Notes: a model not told the origin generated them from the letters alone. A stretch of DNA of 64,000 bases from Congeria kusceri (GCA_027627225.1 CM051034.1:16662980-16726979), one strand, 5' to 3'; counted from the first letter of the stretch, positions 10,001 through 21,258 are shown. Numbers and translations: made by a program.

Positions 10001-12084
10001 ATCAAAAAAGGATTAAGTTCTAATTGCAACAGAACAGCCTGTAATTACGAGTAACTTAGTAAGATTTCAACATAGTTTTCTCGTAATTACGAGTTATGAC
10101 GCAAAAATGACGAGAAATTTGATCTTAGTTCCGAGATAGCTTTGTCGATATTACTAGTAATTAAATCACAATTACTAATTACTAGTATGTGCTTGTAATA
10201 ACGAGATAACCCAAATTTCGAATGTCAAACCTGGCACCAGGAAGCTTCCATACCATTACCTGTTTTTCGTCACGTGATACCAATGTGTCCAACATTAGCG
10301 GACAACTGCTGTCCGGTTCCTCCATGATGGTTTTGATTTGTGAACAATGGCTACAAACTATATTCCAGTGAACAGTTTAATAAAATTTAACTGAATCGAT
10401 CCGAGGCCTGTTTTGTAGATTGTACCCCTCTGTTTTAATTTCCTTAGTCCCAGTTGTTGCAAATAATGCTCAAAATGTATGTGTGTAGCTTTTATAAATA
10501 TTCAGGTCGCCTGGGTTAAAACAGTACTTCCCCCCCAAAATATCTCTTTACTACAGTTTTATCAAATAAACTTAAAGATAACCCAGTTAGCAAAGTGTCC
10601 ACCTTAAATCTGAGTCGATATTACGTACACATTTATAAGGATGCGTTATTTAAGATTTCATTTGTGGTTTAAGCCGGTCTCCAATCTCGAATGATTGAAC
10701 CTAAGATATAATGTGAGATTGGGGACCCATGCAAAAGGGCATGGTCAATAGTGCCCTTGAACTGCACATGTATATATTTGCTCATGCATGTGATCAAAAG
10801 CCCAAACATGCTTAACATCTCAGCTAATATCTATATAGTATATACCAATAGTTTTATATTACAATCCATACAGTAATAATAAAACTATGAACTATGAACA
10901 TACAATTATAAAACGGTATATATCGCAATATTATTCCAACTTTACAAAGGGGTTTAATATTAATTTACAGTTGCCTTTGTATTTTCGTAAATTTCAGACA
11001 GGTGATAGTTTCGGAGCGCCTTCAAACCGGCTTAAACCCCAAATGCATTGACCTTTTCAAGGCGGTGACCCCCGTGATTTTTTGGCGAGTTGAATCTGTG
11101 TCACTTGCCTTAAATTCAGGTCATTCACCGGCATTGGGTTGTTATCAAGAGCTTTTGTTGATGCGACAGGAGGTTCATGATATTTTACATTGAAAGAAAA
11201 TATCGTCTCTTGAAAACCAGAATTTATGGGCACTCAGCATTCTTTGCACATATGGTGATGACACATTCTGGCTTTTACGGCTCTAGCTTCCGATCCGTTC
11301 AGTCGTAAGCCGATCACAGCTAAAAGAAAATTGGACGCTGCGTGCGTACGTTTTCTAAATAACAAGCACGTTTTAAAAGAAACGCACATTTTCTAGCCTT
11401 TTTTTTCCAAATCTAGAATGATAACAAGAATGCCAACGTGTGAAATAATATTGATTCATAACAGTATAGTGCAGTTGCTTTTTGCTGTAAAATCATAAGT
11501 ATTTATTACGCCACTGGATTTCTAAGAGATATGAAATCATCCGGTCAGCTGATAAATTTATACATCCTCTCTTTTGACGTCAGACGACGTGAACTTTAAC
11601 TAAATGAATACTGATGCATGACATATGTCAATGTTGTGAAAGATATGGGATAAAGAAACAGGGTGCTGTCAAAAGGGGCAGGGGTGGGGGACGACGGATC
11701 AATTCTCTGACAATTTCTTAACAATTGGCAAATCCAAGATTCTCAATGATTTGTATACTTGCTATCAAGGTGTATTAACGTGTATTCTTCATATGTCATT
11801 AAATAAGAGCCAAAATACATGTATATGTAATTTCTCATGGTATTCAACGTTCCATTATTGACCTGCCCAGACGGGTAGCAGTGGGGAAGGCCAAAAAGGA
11901 GCAGGGTACAGCAACCAGCTACTTCGCTCTCGATCTTTCCATAACATTTTGCTTACTTTGGGTAAAGTGTGAGTTTATTACATTGCTGGACATTTTGTCG
12001 TCTGTATTTCCCTCGAAGGCTTCGTTCACGTGGTAAACTTCCATGTCCTCTGTTTTCTCCACATTATTGAACATGTCGGTTCAT
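997..12084 (-). CDS. SLC23-like ascorbate/nucleobase transporter gene (partial, 3' end off window)
   Basis: This is a multi-exon gene for a membrane permease of the SLC23/NAT family, which in animals takes up vitamin C with sodium or takes up nucleobases. Exons on the minus strand: 12084-11982 (candidate start), 9750-9577, 2821-2566, 1670-1489 and 1117-997. Family landmarks are NESPPIAMSLFFGLQ before TM1, GNLSVSLLVAETVCA, GVRLPLFQGAAP, LQGSLILAGG, GLTGLVGFLLRFVGPVTI, and a basic loop ending in WHTIQYPYHQAFA. Phases agree at 9577/2821 (phase 0), 1489/1117 (phase 2) and 997 (phase 0). A small exon is probably missing between 2566 and 1670: the family has a W..R.RE stretch before QGS that I could not place, and the 2566 donor phase (1) does not fit an acceptor at 1670 directly. 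The usual family length is about 550-650 residues, so more than half of the protein lies left of the window. Confidence 0.85.
1118..1488. other. SLC23 intron, nothing recognised
   Basis: AT-rich intronic sequence between the exons at 1489-1670 and 997-1117. No repeat or gene is recognised. Confidence 0.6.
1671..2565. other. SLC23 intron, possibly hiding a short exon
   Basis: AT-rich. A short exon with the conserved W..R.RE segment that precedes QGS would be expected here, but I did not find a convincing one. Confidence 0.5.
2566..2821 (-). CDS. SLC23-like exon covering TM1 to TM3
   Basis: The acceptor is tacag before CAAGCG at 2821. The candidate donor is GTACGA at 2565-2560, giving 256 nt. 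The exon encodes QALLSLSGNLSVS, then LLVAETVCAENDDE, and ends near INKDRCAIDPAS. These match the first membrane helices and the conserved RLPLFQG segment of the family. The donor is the least certain boundary, because the frame stays open to about 2486 with no family resemblance in that extension. Confidence 0.8.
3006..3066 (+). repeat. left arm of a 61-bp inverted repeat
   Basis: The sequence starting ACCACCCCCTGTACGTCGG and ending at aaacat is matched exactly, in inverse orientation, at about 7005-7065. Both arms lie in the same SLC23 intron. Confidence 0.85.
3067..4546. other. AT-rich intronic sequence
   Basis: No coding signal. Around 3760-3990 there is a loose, degenerate repetition of a motif like tgctttacaaaaataat followed by agtaatacataa. 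Confidence 0.5.
4548..5125 (+). mobile_element. tRNA-derived SINE, split by a later insertion
   Basis: The tRNA-like head at 4548-4619 has A and B box sequences (GGCTAGCTCAGTTGGTAGAG and GGTTCGATTCC). A body follows to about 4783, ending ctgaccgccgttat, and the tail atatgactgaaatac resumes at about 5075. The uninterrupted relative at 26455-26749 shows that the two parts belong together. Confidence 0.85.
4784..5078. mobile_element. about 290-bp insertion inside the SINE
   Basis: The insert lies between ccgccgttat and atgactgaaatac, which are adjacent in the copy at 26455. A short ttat is present at both junctions and may be the target duplication. No coding capacity. Confidence 0.6.
5445..5665 (+). 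pseudogene. reverse transcriptase palm fragment of a non-LTR retrotransposon
   Basis: In two frames separated by a frameshift near 5545, the translation gives ESHLGLRQGE and then ILFSLYINGMEDILYSKG followed by CFLIMYADG. These are the LRQG, P-LF-L--N-- and Y-DD landmarks of non-LTR reverse transcriptases. The catalytic YADD reads YADG, so the fragment is inactive. It lies head to head with another RT piece at 5828-6060. Confidence 0.65.
5828..6060 (-). pseudogene. reverse transcriptase finger fragment, opposite strand
   Basis: The translation includes GKSAGPDLILNEFI and then FNKVLCLGYFPDKWTECFIVPIHKK. This is the K-.GPD.I..E.....-P..W....I.PI.KK finger region of non-LTR reverse transcriptases. 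It belongs upstream of the palm region in a normal protein but here is inverted relative to the palm fragment at 5445-5665. Confidence 0.75.
6075..6440 (+). mobile_element. dispersed non-coding repeat (ttcacctttgggtgaaagg type)
   Basis: The segments ttcacctttggg, ccttcagatgggg, a stretch with cttacattctg and aattttaagg, and a closing run with gggaaaa are shared in order with 52419-52640. Related inverted pieces appear near the ends of the element at 21259-22773. No ORF of note. Confidence 0.6.
6441..8253. other. AT-rich intronic sequence
   Basis: Apart from the inverted-repeat arm at 7005-7065, I see no gene or clear repeat. The motif aagttcgtgggc occurs twice (near 7111 and 7301). Confidence 0.5.
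7005..7065 (-). repeat. right arm of a 61-bp inverted repeat
   Basis: Reverse complement of 3006-3066. Outward flanks diverge quickly after ACC. Inward flanks diverge after AAACATRTCG. This could be the terminal repeat of an element of about 4.06 kb, or two unrelated insertions of one short repeat. Confidence 0.8.
8254..8589 (+). pseudogene. possible Mutator-like transposase relic
   Basis: This 111-residue open frame has an N-terminal segment GWRAGSRVIEFGVLLDNLKY followed by CSLCKLGPVPL. That resembles the G-R-I-(V/I)-(E/D)-...-L-...-C--C pattern I associate with the N-terminus of Mutator-like transposase proteins in molluscs. The C-terminal part is not recognisable and no transposase core is visible. 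It lies in the SLC23 intron on the opposite strand. A host gene cannot be excluded. Confidence 0.35.
8590..9576. other. AT-rich intronic sequence
   Basis: Long T and A tracts; no coding or repeat feature recognised. Confidence 0.5.
9577..9750 (-). CDS. SLC23-like N-terminal exon with an internal 54-bp duplication
   Basis: The exon is exactly 174 nt (58 codons, phase 0 at both ends), with acceptor tgtccag at 9751 and donor GTAGCT at 9576. It encodes two 18-residue copies, EKGEQLNGVVLVEAEAVE and EKGEKLNGVVLVEAEAVE, from DNA at 9697-9750 and 9643-9696. These are followed by DSMLYNINESPPIAMSLFFGLQ split at the end of TM1. The Y.I...PP....LLFGLQ pattern is the SLC23 entry into TM1. The duplicated acidic segment lies in the cytoplasmic N-terminus, where the family varies in length. 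Confidence 0.82.
9880..10215. repeat. degenerate palindromic repeat (tcgtaattacgagata)
   Basis: Many diverged copies of cgtaattacgag, gtcgtaat and tacgagata occur in both orientations across about 330 bp. The core TAATTACGA is nearly self-complementary. It looks like an old, diverged satellite or foldback element. Confidence 0.6.
10216..11981. other. no gene recognised
   Basis: Mixed intronic sequence of the SLC23 gene, if the 11982-12084 exon is right. A 63-residue open frame at 11002-11193 has no recognisable features. Confidence 0.45.
11982..12084 (-). CDS. candidate first coding exon of the SLC23-like gene
   Basis: Reading on the minus strand, an acceptor tttcag precedes 11 nt of leader, then an ATG at 12074 with G at -3. 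The next 31 codons begin MFNNVEKTEDMEVYHVNEAF and end KMSSN at a GTAATA donor. The exon ends in phase 0, which fits the 9750 acceptor. The acidic, hydrophilic content suits a cytoplasmic N-terminus. Only phase, position and composition support it. The donor is not strong, and no other start has been excluded. Confidence 0.45.
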
Positions 12085-12892
12085 CTGAAAATGTATAAGG
12101 GTTGATTTTAATTTAATGATGCGCATTAGCAACATACTCGTCTTAATATGAAAGGTTCTATGTTGCGATGGATAAAAATAAGCGTTATTTGACTTCTGCA
12201 GTGCTCAGTTCGATGTAATGGTCTGCATTTTGTTGTAACCATATCTTAATTGATACGAAAAAAGTGTCAAGCATTACTAATGAACGGATACAAAACATTA
12301 CAAGACATTATTATATTTGACTTCTGCAAAGGCTTACGAACATCGCAAGTGTCATACGTGTATTGTACTAAGTTTAAGTGCGGCTAACTTTCCATTTGGC
12401 CAAAAATAACATCTGTGTTTCGGGCAAGCTGACCCTACCTAGCTAAAACCTCTCGATCCTAAAGTTTTTAGCGACGATTGTTTTCCGTGAAATCCTCAGA
12501 TTTTAGATTAATATTCCTTGTTTACTTTTACCGAAATGTGTCTTTAAAAAAAGGTTTACAACACTCAGCCCCAACCCGACCTAGCTTTATTTGAAACCGT
12601 TGCCCGAAACACGCAATTTATTTGTTTTTTGCGTGCAATACGAATATCTTTTGCTCAGATATAAAACAACAATGAAACAACTTAAATACGATTATATTAG
12701 TATACGAACATCGTTATCGCGTGTACTTAATTTGTTGCAGTTTGACAATTACGTTATTAACATATACAGGACCTAACCAGAAAAAAACTATTTGACAGAT
12801 CGTTGTAACAGGTGCAGGTCTATGTCTAACCCTTACAGGTAAATGTATGTCATGAAAACAGCGAGACATAAGTAGGGCATTTAATTGTAAAC
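12085..12892. other. upstream region of the SLC23-like gene, nothing recognised
   Basis: If 12074 is the start codon, a promoter or non-coding first exon would lie to the right. No core promoter motif could be assigned with confidence. Confidence 0.35.
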
Positions 12893-12984
12893 TTTAAAGG
12901 GACTTGTTCACAGATTTTTCGTACTACTGAAAAATGTCATCACATGTCTTTACTGTAAAAACAACAGCATCTGGAATAATGTAA

Positions 12985-13020
<36 letters not shown>

Positions 13021-13373
13021 TAAATTAAAATTTTGCATTCGCCGGAACTCGAACACGGGACCTTTGAGACAACAGTCTCATGCGCTATACCACTCGGCCA
13101 TTGGGGCTTACACATATTGGATGTGTATATTTAACGCTATGTTAGTGACACACGTGTTTTCCAAACTACCGACGAAAAGCGTTACAAACGCATTGTAATT
13201 TTATCCATTTCGATTGATGATTATCCATAAGCGAAACGATATTTCCAATATATTTCTTAGTCGTGAGTGTTATTTCGCTTGTTTGTATATAATGTATAAT
13301 TTCTCTTTGGAATCTATGACAAAATTTTTGAACATTGTCAATTTGCCATTCTGTGAACAGGTCCCTTTAAAAT
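12893..13373. mobile_element. TIR element of about 480 bp with a tRNA-like core
   Basis: The ends are inverted repeats: taaagggacttgttcacag on the left, and on the right ctgtgaacaggtccctttaa. On the minus strand, 13036-13108 reads like a tRNA with A box GGCCGAGTGGTATAGCGC and B box TGTTCGAGTTCC. A (TA)n tract lies at about 12989-13016. Relatives occur within the 958-bp macrosatellite (from about 47390) and as a fragment near 15110-15285. Confidence 0.75.
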
Positions 13374-13524
13374 AACGAATGTTGTACCAAAACAAAAGTT
13401 CTTTTCCATACGGTACATCATTGTATTACTTTAATGCCCTGCTTACCTTATGCAGAGTTGAAATATATTAAAAAAATATAAAAGGCGATGCCCTGTCATA
13501 CGTCGAAACCGTTTTATTTGAGGG

Positions 13525-13788
13525 GTGTCGTGTGAAACCCGGGCTTAATGGATGTGCGTAAAGTGTCGTCCCGGATTAGCCTGTGCAGTCCACACAGGCT
13601 AATTCGGGATGACACTTTACGCTTTTACATGGCATTTTCTGTTTCAAGGAAGTCTCTTCTAAACATAAATCCACTGTAGGCGGAAAGTGCCGTCCTGGAT
13701 TAGCCTGTGCGGACTGAGGACTGCACAGGCTAATCTGGGACGATACTCTACGCACATGCATTAATCCCCGTTTTACCACGACAACGCC
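13525..13788. mobile_element. palindromic MITE, family A, copy 1
   Basis: The element contains inverted modules around gattagcctgtgcag and ctgcacaggctaatc, a central tttctgtttcaaggaagtc, and terminal sequences like aaacccgggcttaatg paired with cattaatccccgtttt. No ORF. Six other copies are in this window. Confidence 0.85.
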
Positions 13789-14705
13789 TCGATTGTAATT
13801 TACTTTTTCTGAACAGGTACGATTAGTTGATCGTTGAAAATGGCATGGACGTGAAACGTGAAAACTCGATTATTGTCGGGAAATGTCGGGAAATGTGTTG
13901 TCTCGCGACTCTATATTTTCGGAATCACGAAAAGTGTCGATCTTGAATTTGTGTACGCGTCTCAAACAATAAAAACAAACACTATGTTTATAAACTTTGT
14001 GCATATCTGTCTATTTTTTTCGCATGGCTTTCTTTATGAAAAAATTTGCTATAACTCTCTAAAGATGATGTAGTCAATAGTAAATTACCAACGAATTACG
14101 ATGTTTTATTTATTGTGTTAAGTTGTACAAATAGCATTTATACCCAATGCAGATACGGTGGCTTTAAATCGTTTTACATGTCTGCGCGATCAAAGCGTCC
14201 GCTTAGAATACGAGTAAACAAAAATAAAATTATGCTAACTGAGTGTCACCTGCGTTCGTAAAGGGAAAGAATAACACGTTATAGTAAACATTCATGCAAC
14301 GATAATTAAACATGTTCATTGTTACGTGTATGCGCGCGAAAATGATCGCTGGTATACAAGAAAACAAAATGCTAAAAGCGTGTCTCGGATGAAGCGAGAT
14401 ACACTGAGGTGGACACACTATTGTAAACTTTCAAGCAACGAATGTACTTTGTACATGTATAGTCAAAAGGCCTGTCACGGAAATTTTCGTGTATTTAATA
14501 CCAGTGTTGCGCGCGCCAAGCTTTTCAACCCCTACAACAAATATGCTAATGCGTTTCATTAATCGTATCGAGATAAAAAAAAGAAAAGAAAAGAAGACGT
14601 CATTGTAAAGACGTCATTGTAAACTGTCCTGTAATTACTGTTTTACTCAGCCACAACTACTTCTAAAAGCATATCATTGCAAAGCTTTTCTACAAGAAAA
14701 CATAC

Positions 14706-14810
14706 GTGGCGCGTCGTGGGAAAACCGGACTTAATGCATGTGCGTAAAGTGTCATCCCGGATTAACCTGTGCAGTTCGCACATAAGACCGGTTTTCTCAC
14801 GACGCGCCAC
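14706..14810. mobile_element. MITE family A, internally deleted copy
   Basis: This copy keeps the full terminal inverted repeats, gtggcgcgtcgtgggaaaac on the left with gttttctcacgacgcgccac on the right. It has lost most of the middle, so it is only about 105 bp. Confidence 0.85.
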
Positions 14811-15020
14811 AAGGTATTACCTTGTACAGCGATATAATTATACTGGGTATGCATACCGCTATGCAGTTAATACCGGTAAATGGAATAGTTTTTGCGCAGT
14901 ATTCGCTGTGATCTATTTACCTGACTGAAGTTTAAAACGTTTGTCATTTCATTTATTTCACTTATATAATGTTTATAAACTGTATACGAAAAAGTTCAAG
15001 TTTTTATTTGGTACATATAG

Positions 15021-15100
15021 GCCTCCGGCGGACTGCACAGGCTGATCTCAGTCGACACTTAACGCACATGTATTAAGTCCGAGTTGCCCACGACACGCAT
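15021..15100. mobile_element. MITE family A, 3' fragment
   Basis: Contains ggactgcacaggctgatc, cacttaacgcacatg, and ends in ttgcccacgacacgc, matching the right end of the family. Confidence 0.75.
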
Positions 15101-15290
15101 TCATTGTACTCATTTCAACCGATGATTATTCATCAACGACAAATATTTATCAACGACAAGTAAATTCAGTAGTGTTATTTTGCTTTTTCATAACGGTATA
15201 TAATAATAAATGTTATTTATTTTTGGAATCTGTGAAAAAAAGGAAATTGTCAAGTGTCAATCTGTGAATGGGTCCCTTTAAACCGAAGTA
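15101..15290. mobile_element. fragment of the TIR element with tRNA-like core
   Basis: Sequence from cattgtactcatttcaaccgat to gtgaatgggtccctttaa follows the right half of the 12893-13373 element without its tRNA-like part. Confidence 0.55.
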
Positions 15291-15424
15291 AACCTGTTAC
15301 CGCTCGTGGCGCTTCATATAAAGACATGCAAATGAGAGATGAATGATAACTGAGAAATGATTAATTAGCCTTTACCCTTATTGTTGATGAATATACACTT
15401 GTAAAAGATGTCAACGCCCTCGTG

Positions 15425-15480
15425 GTTTAATGCACCTATCAATATTTCCCCCTTGTGGAAATATTGATATGTGCAAAATT
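15425..15480. mobile_element. short foldback hairpin
   Basis: gcacctatcaatatttccc faces its own inverse complement across a very short loop (aaatattgatatgtgc). The same termini bound the larger foldback at 53932-54250. Confidence 0.75.
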
Positions 15481-15499
15481 CATAGGCATCAGAACTCCA

Positions 15500-16800
15500 A
15501 ATCGTTGTTTATTAGCCGATAAAAAACTCATGATCGAAAATCTTTTCTTAATAAACGTCGTGCGTTAGTTGTTTGAGAAGTATTTCAACTATGTTTCATG
15601 CACAAACGTATAAAATTTACTGATATCTTACGTGATGTTGTATGTGTCTCAAGAAAATGACTGTCTGACATGTATTTTATGTCGTTTACTGCAATACATG
15701 CTGCTCAATATACCGTTGTCCGTAACGAATTGCTTAAAGTTGACCTTCATTATTTATGTATACATATTTAAGCCGTTAAGTGTATATGTATTCTGTACTC
15801 CCCTCCTGTTTGAAATAAAATTGTACTACTCGTCTCCTTGGACTCTCTCATTGTTTATGTTTTGCAGACTGTCCGTTATGAGATTATTATTAGGATTAAG
15901 AGCAAGAGATATGAGTCAAAGCATGATTCGAGTGGAGACCACCCTTATACAACGGTTTACGTATTCACGTTTGTGAGAGAAAAGAACGATCGACCAATCT
16001 GCGAAGGGGATTGACTGGAACGAACGAGTGGATTTGTTTACCCTCGGGACTTCGGTTATATACCATTGCCCGAGCACACTGCTTAACATATAGCTTTGCT
16101 TTTTATTTAATATCTGTACATCCCTTCTAAAGGGTACTACACATAGAATTCTTTGCAGTGCGGATGCGGTGCTTAACATAAAAATCTTTTTGTATAAAAA
16201 TATATTTAATAGACAGATACATTGATACATTAAGGTTAAATTCGTTGAGTCTATATGGAACTGTATATAATAAATGTACAAATGCTGATAGCTGTGGGGT
16301 AATTACATATTACTATAGAGAGAATGTATTACTTATAGAGAACAAATTCTAAAATGCATATAATTTCATCTTATATTGGTATTATAACTTAACTATTATG
16401 CACAAAATACACACTGTTCCTTTCTAATTAAAATTATTTATTAAAGGGAGACAAATCGTGGATGTTGTTATTCTGGAGATTGTAGTTTTGTAAGAGTTAG
16501 CTCCCTTATACCATAAAATTACTATTATATACAAGTGAAAGAAAAATTTTGCATCTTGGACTTAAAAATGACTATTTTACTGTTTTTAAACTGGAAATTT
16601 AGGAAAAGACTGTTTTATAACAGTAATGTACCTTATTACAGGCTAAGATCAATTGAATGTTTTCTAAATTCAGTCAAAATAACATATAACAAGGGAAAAA
16701 GTGGTGAATAGCCCAACTGTATAAAGACAAATTGAGTAAAAACACATTATTTCTATATTTTTCTCAATTTATTTTTTTTCTTTTTCCAGACCCATTAGCA
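15500..16800. other. no gene recognised
   Basis: AT-rich; small open frames at 15632-15976 and 15916-16281 lack any recognisable motif and overlap on opposite strands. Confidence 0.45.
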
Positions 16801-18879
16801 TCAAAAGATGTAACGGGATTGTTGGAGTCTTAGAACTTAGAGATCTGGGATGGTGTTGATGTTAATCACCATATTTTATATATATTATATAATTTAAAAG
16901 GTAATGTGTATATACACATGGTATGTTATTTACAAATAGTCTAGGATAATTATTAAACAAGTCCAGATCTTTAAGTGGTTCAGCATTGTTTTGCAAATTA
17001 AGTATGGGGTGCATGTCATTAGTTAACAGGAAGGTATAAAATGGGGAAAAGGAAATGTCTAGCATATCTACATAGTACTTTTTCTGTTAAAAAAATAAAA
17101 AAATAAAAAAAATAAAAAAAATATTTTTATAAATAAATAGCTATTTAAATTATTGCTATCTATGTAGTATTGGATTTCTAGGGTAAAGATTGTCTTCAGA
17201 TAAGTAATGTGGTATTATTACATTATATTTAAATATTTGTACATTATAAATACTGTTTTAACTTAGGATTGGATGTTACAACCGTAGACATGCTTTTAAC
17301 AATGCTGAACACTTGTGGACAGGGAATATAACATGGTGCTCCAACCTAAGACCCTGTCCATTAGGATTAACTCAATATTGTTGGGCTATATGCAAGGAAT
17401 GACCTGCCCCAGGGTGATGACTTAAAAAGTAAAATGAAATGTAAAATTATAATACACTATTGTACAATAAAATAGTATAAGATCTTATATACACTTCCAT
17501 TCATAGCTAGCTATCAAACGGCTTACTTTCTAGGGCCTTTAAAAATATCAAGGATAAAATAAATTGCAACATTTAAGAGTAACTAGCAGTGCTGTACACT
17601 TATATACAAGTAAAATAGAGAGTCACCCTGGGGGGCCTGTGAAATTCAAACTCTGTCACGTACATGGGTTTTAAGAGATGGGGGGGATCCGGTGGGGTAG
17701 GTGAGCAAGGCCGGCAGTGCTGAATAGGAATATTGAGGTATTGGGACCAGGGGGGCGCACAGGATCACGTGATTTGCACAAATGGTGACACTTAAAAGGG
17801 GTAGTTTGATATATTAAGAACTTAATAGTAAGAATTAATGTAAAATGATCACCATCATCAAGATGATCAAAGTATTTGTCAAATTAATATAATTATAGTG
17901 GAATAGAACAGTATTAGAAATATGTTCAAGATATTTGACAAATAGTTTAAAAAAATACTACCCAAATGGGTTACCTCATTGTAATTTACACATTAAAAGA
18001 TTGAAAAAACCTGGGTCTTCCCCAGTTAGTATAAAAAATGCAATAAAATAGGGTTTATTAATATGTGATGTTTGTAGATAGAGCAAATTGCTTAACTAAG
18101 AAATGTTTTTAAAATAAAGAATCCTTGGTCAATCAGATTGGTCAAGGTTGGGGGAGGGCCCGGCTATCAACAAATACATGTATATACATGTGTATACAAA
18201 TGAATGTAATGAAAACTGATTGAAATTAAGACCTATGTCACCATCTTCCTGTGCGCCCAGTCCAGCTCAACTCATGTAATCACACAGAGAGGTTGGGATG
18301 GGAAGAGAAGAATAGGGGCATTCCTGCGGCTATAATTGTATTGTTATTTTATTTTATTTTAAGTGTATGTTTATTTAAAAAAAAAAAAAAAGTGGGATAC
18401 ACATAGATTCCCTCTCAGGCTACTAAATGGGTGTAATAAATTCACTAAATATCAGTAATTTATAGGGACAATAGAAGGGAAAAGGTACTCTCTGACCCTT
18501 TTCCATGTTAAACTATTAAAAAAGTGTGAAGTACACACAGAAGACTATAAGATATAAGGAACTACACATCGAATCCATATTAAATTATGAAAAAAATGTG
18601 ATATACACACTAGATTTCAACCGACTATGGGAAAATAAGAGTGAGGAATACTCTTTTAACCCTTTTACGAGTAAGTTGTTACAAGAAGTGTAGTATACAT
18701 ACCAAGAAGCAGTTATATATAGGGAATCATACCAATTCCAATCTAGATTATTAAAAAATGTGTTATTCACACATAATTTCATTAAAATATTGGGAAACAA
18801 GGGTAATATATAATATCATGTACATCGGGGTGGTAAAAGATGTCTAAATACAGCCGCAGGGCCCCCATTCGGAGTTAAA
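16801..18879 (-). other. possible 3' untranslated part of the adjacent retrotransposon
   Basis: This stretch lies downstream of the RNase H element in its reading direction. It contains diverged repetitions of a motif around aaaaatgtgatatacacac (about 18480-18800), A-rich runs near 17085-17120 and a 15-A run at 18379. No coding signal. The 3' boundary of the element was not identified. Confidence 0.35.
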
Positions 18880-20370
18880 TTAGATTTTATCAGTAATTTG
18901 GCAATCAACTAAGTAAGTTGCCAAAGATTTATATACTGGCAGTTTATTATTGCCCGTAGGGTCTAGGATGTTTTTAATGCTAAAGTTAAGATTTAGTTGA
19001 GAGAAGGTAGATTTTAATTTATCTCTCTGTGTGTTAAACTGGATGCACTGTGACAGCAGGTGGTCGGCCGTATAGGGGGTCCCACATTGAGAGCACAGGG
19101 GGTCCAGTTTTAGAATGTGCTTTCCTGCACTGGCAGGTAGCAAACTGGTCCCCATCGTCAGTCGGGTTATACATTTGTCCAAAATGATATTAGATGAATA
19201 TCGATATGGCCGACTGAGGGTTTTCTGAGCTATAAAGGGGGCATTATATGCTGTGTTTGCGGGCGGAGCATTATTCCATTCCCGCATAACAAATGTTTTA
19301 GCCCGGGAATATATCAGTAGGGCCTAGTGGGACACCTATATGAACCGACACCCTTTTGAGGCCCTCCTTAGCCTCCCTGTCTGCCATATCATTGCCCAGA
19401 ATGTCGACGTGTGCTGGGCACCAAACTAAAGTGACCTGTAAAGATTTGTCTAGGCACTGTTGATTAAGTTCCAAGATTTCATTTAAAATGTCAGGCCTAG
19501 ACCTGCTATTTCTGTTTGTTATGGACTCAAGAGATGACAGAGAGTCCGAGAGTATAGCAGTCTTAGTTGGCTTGTTAACATATATCCAGCACATTGCAAA
19601 ACTAATGGCCAAAAGTTCTGCCGAATAAATAGAGAGGTTGTTGCTGAGTCTGGATGTTCTTTGAATGTTTTTTGAAGGAATTACAAAGGAATTGGCAACC
19701 AAGCCAGAGTCAGGGCATTTGGAGCCATCGGTATAAATTTTTAGATACTCAGCATACTTTGTATTAATGTAATTTAGAGTTTCTGACTTCACGAGGTGCG
19801 GTGAGTCAGATTTCGTTATAATTGTGGATAGATAAGTGTCGACCTCCGGGGGATGTAGCAACCAGGGGGGAGTTTCAGAGGGACTCATGTCTGCCACAAT
19901 GACATCTTTGAGACCGGCCTCTTCCACCAGGGTCCGGGTGCTGGCCCCAAATGGGTAAGCAACGTGCTTCTTCCTAAGCTCCCGGCCCCTGATGAAAGTG
20001 CCGGTACCAAATAACCTGTTGACAGGGTTTGAGAGTCTGGACTGAGCCCTGGCCCAATATTGAAGTGTTTGTTGTTTGCGACGCAGGGTGAGGGGCAGCA
20101 CCCCCGCCTCCCCTCCATTGTACAGCCGGGCGTACACGGCAGTGCCCATAGAGCAATCCTGAGGGCCTTATTTTGAATGGTATCTACTATTTTTAGGGCG
20201 TTTGGCGTAGCACATGAATAGATTTGGGCCCCATAATCTATCTTTGGACGTATAAGGGACTTATAGAGGAGGAGAAGACTATTTTTATCTGAACCGAAAC
20301 CTGTGCCTCGCAGCATCCTCATTAAATTTAGGTCCCTTTGACTGGAGACCTGTGCAATTAAACAAATAGT
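18880..20370 (-). pseudogene. decayed non-LTR retrotransposon: RT thumb, RNase H and C-terminal CCHC-like part
   Basis: Three minus-strand frames read as one broken polyprotein. 20355 to about 20150 gives the end of reverse transcriptase (LNLMRMLRGTGFGSDK, LLYKSLIRPKIDYG). About 20150-19298 gives RNase H with YTDGSK, SAELLAI, LSDSLSSL and VWCPAHVDILGNDMAD, so all four acidic catalytic residues are visible (about D141, E178, D202 and D257 of that frame). 19287-18880 gives REWNNAPPA, LCSQCGTPYTADHLLSQC and the C-terminus. Frameshifts lie near 20150 and 19295, and the 5' end is truncated near 20370. The RNase H plus C..C...HLL..C order is typical of I/Jockey-type elements. It is not functional as it stands. 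Confidence 0.88.
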
Positions 20371-21258
20371 GAAGTGTAACCTATCGAGCTTCTTGCGACG
20401 TAGATTATTTTAGACAACATGGCTGCGCCAATGTGGTGAACGCAGCTGAAAAACTTGAAACTTTTTTGTAAATTTAAGGTAGTTTACAATAATAAGTTAC
20501 ATTATCTATTAAAGCATACACGAAACTGATTTTTTGATACATGCAATCTATTGTTGTTTACTAATTTACAATAACAACGAGCTAAATATTGAATAAGATA
20601 ACTAGACTAAAATTCGTTTGTTCTTATTTTCGGATAAGGTTAAATGTCTTTGTGGTTGGAAGTTAACATTGTCTTATTCAGTTGCTATTATCATCTGAGT
20701 CAAACACATTTTGTTGAAGTAATTAGCATGTTCGTCTGGCATAGTATTAAGTTATATGAGCATAGCATTTGATTAATATAACATGTATCATAGACATGCA
20801 CCTCAAATTCTGTGCAGGGTTGTCATTATCAAATGAAACAAGCGATTTTTATCTAAATCTAAGAGATTATGTCAGGGGTCTATGGGGCCCTTTTGTGATA
20901 TTACCAATCGCAATGTTAAAGTTCTTGAAAAAAAACAAACAATTTTCTCATGATTTTAAACGATGAAGTTGATCGGCAATCGGTTAATAATGACAACCCT
21001 GACTGTGTACCGTAATTTAAACGATCTTTTGTTTTTATTGTAGTATGTGACATTTGGCAAGATTTTTAAATAAAAATTGTCCAGAAAACGTTAAATATTA
21101 AGTGTTAAAGTTACAGAGAAACCAATAACGACACTCAGTGGTTCCGACTGAAAATGTCACATAAGACAGGTTGTCGGATAAACAGGTTTTTATATGAAGC
21201 TTTTTTTCAGAAATACAATGTTTAATAAATGATTTGACAATAACATTATTTGACAATA
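20371..21258. other. no gene recognised
   Basis: AT-rich spacer between the retrotransposon and the hAT-like element. The open frame at 20769-20966 has no recognisable feature. Confidence 0.5.
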
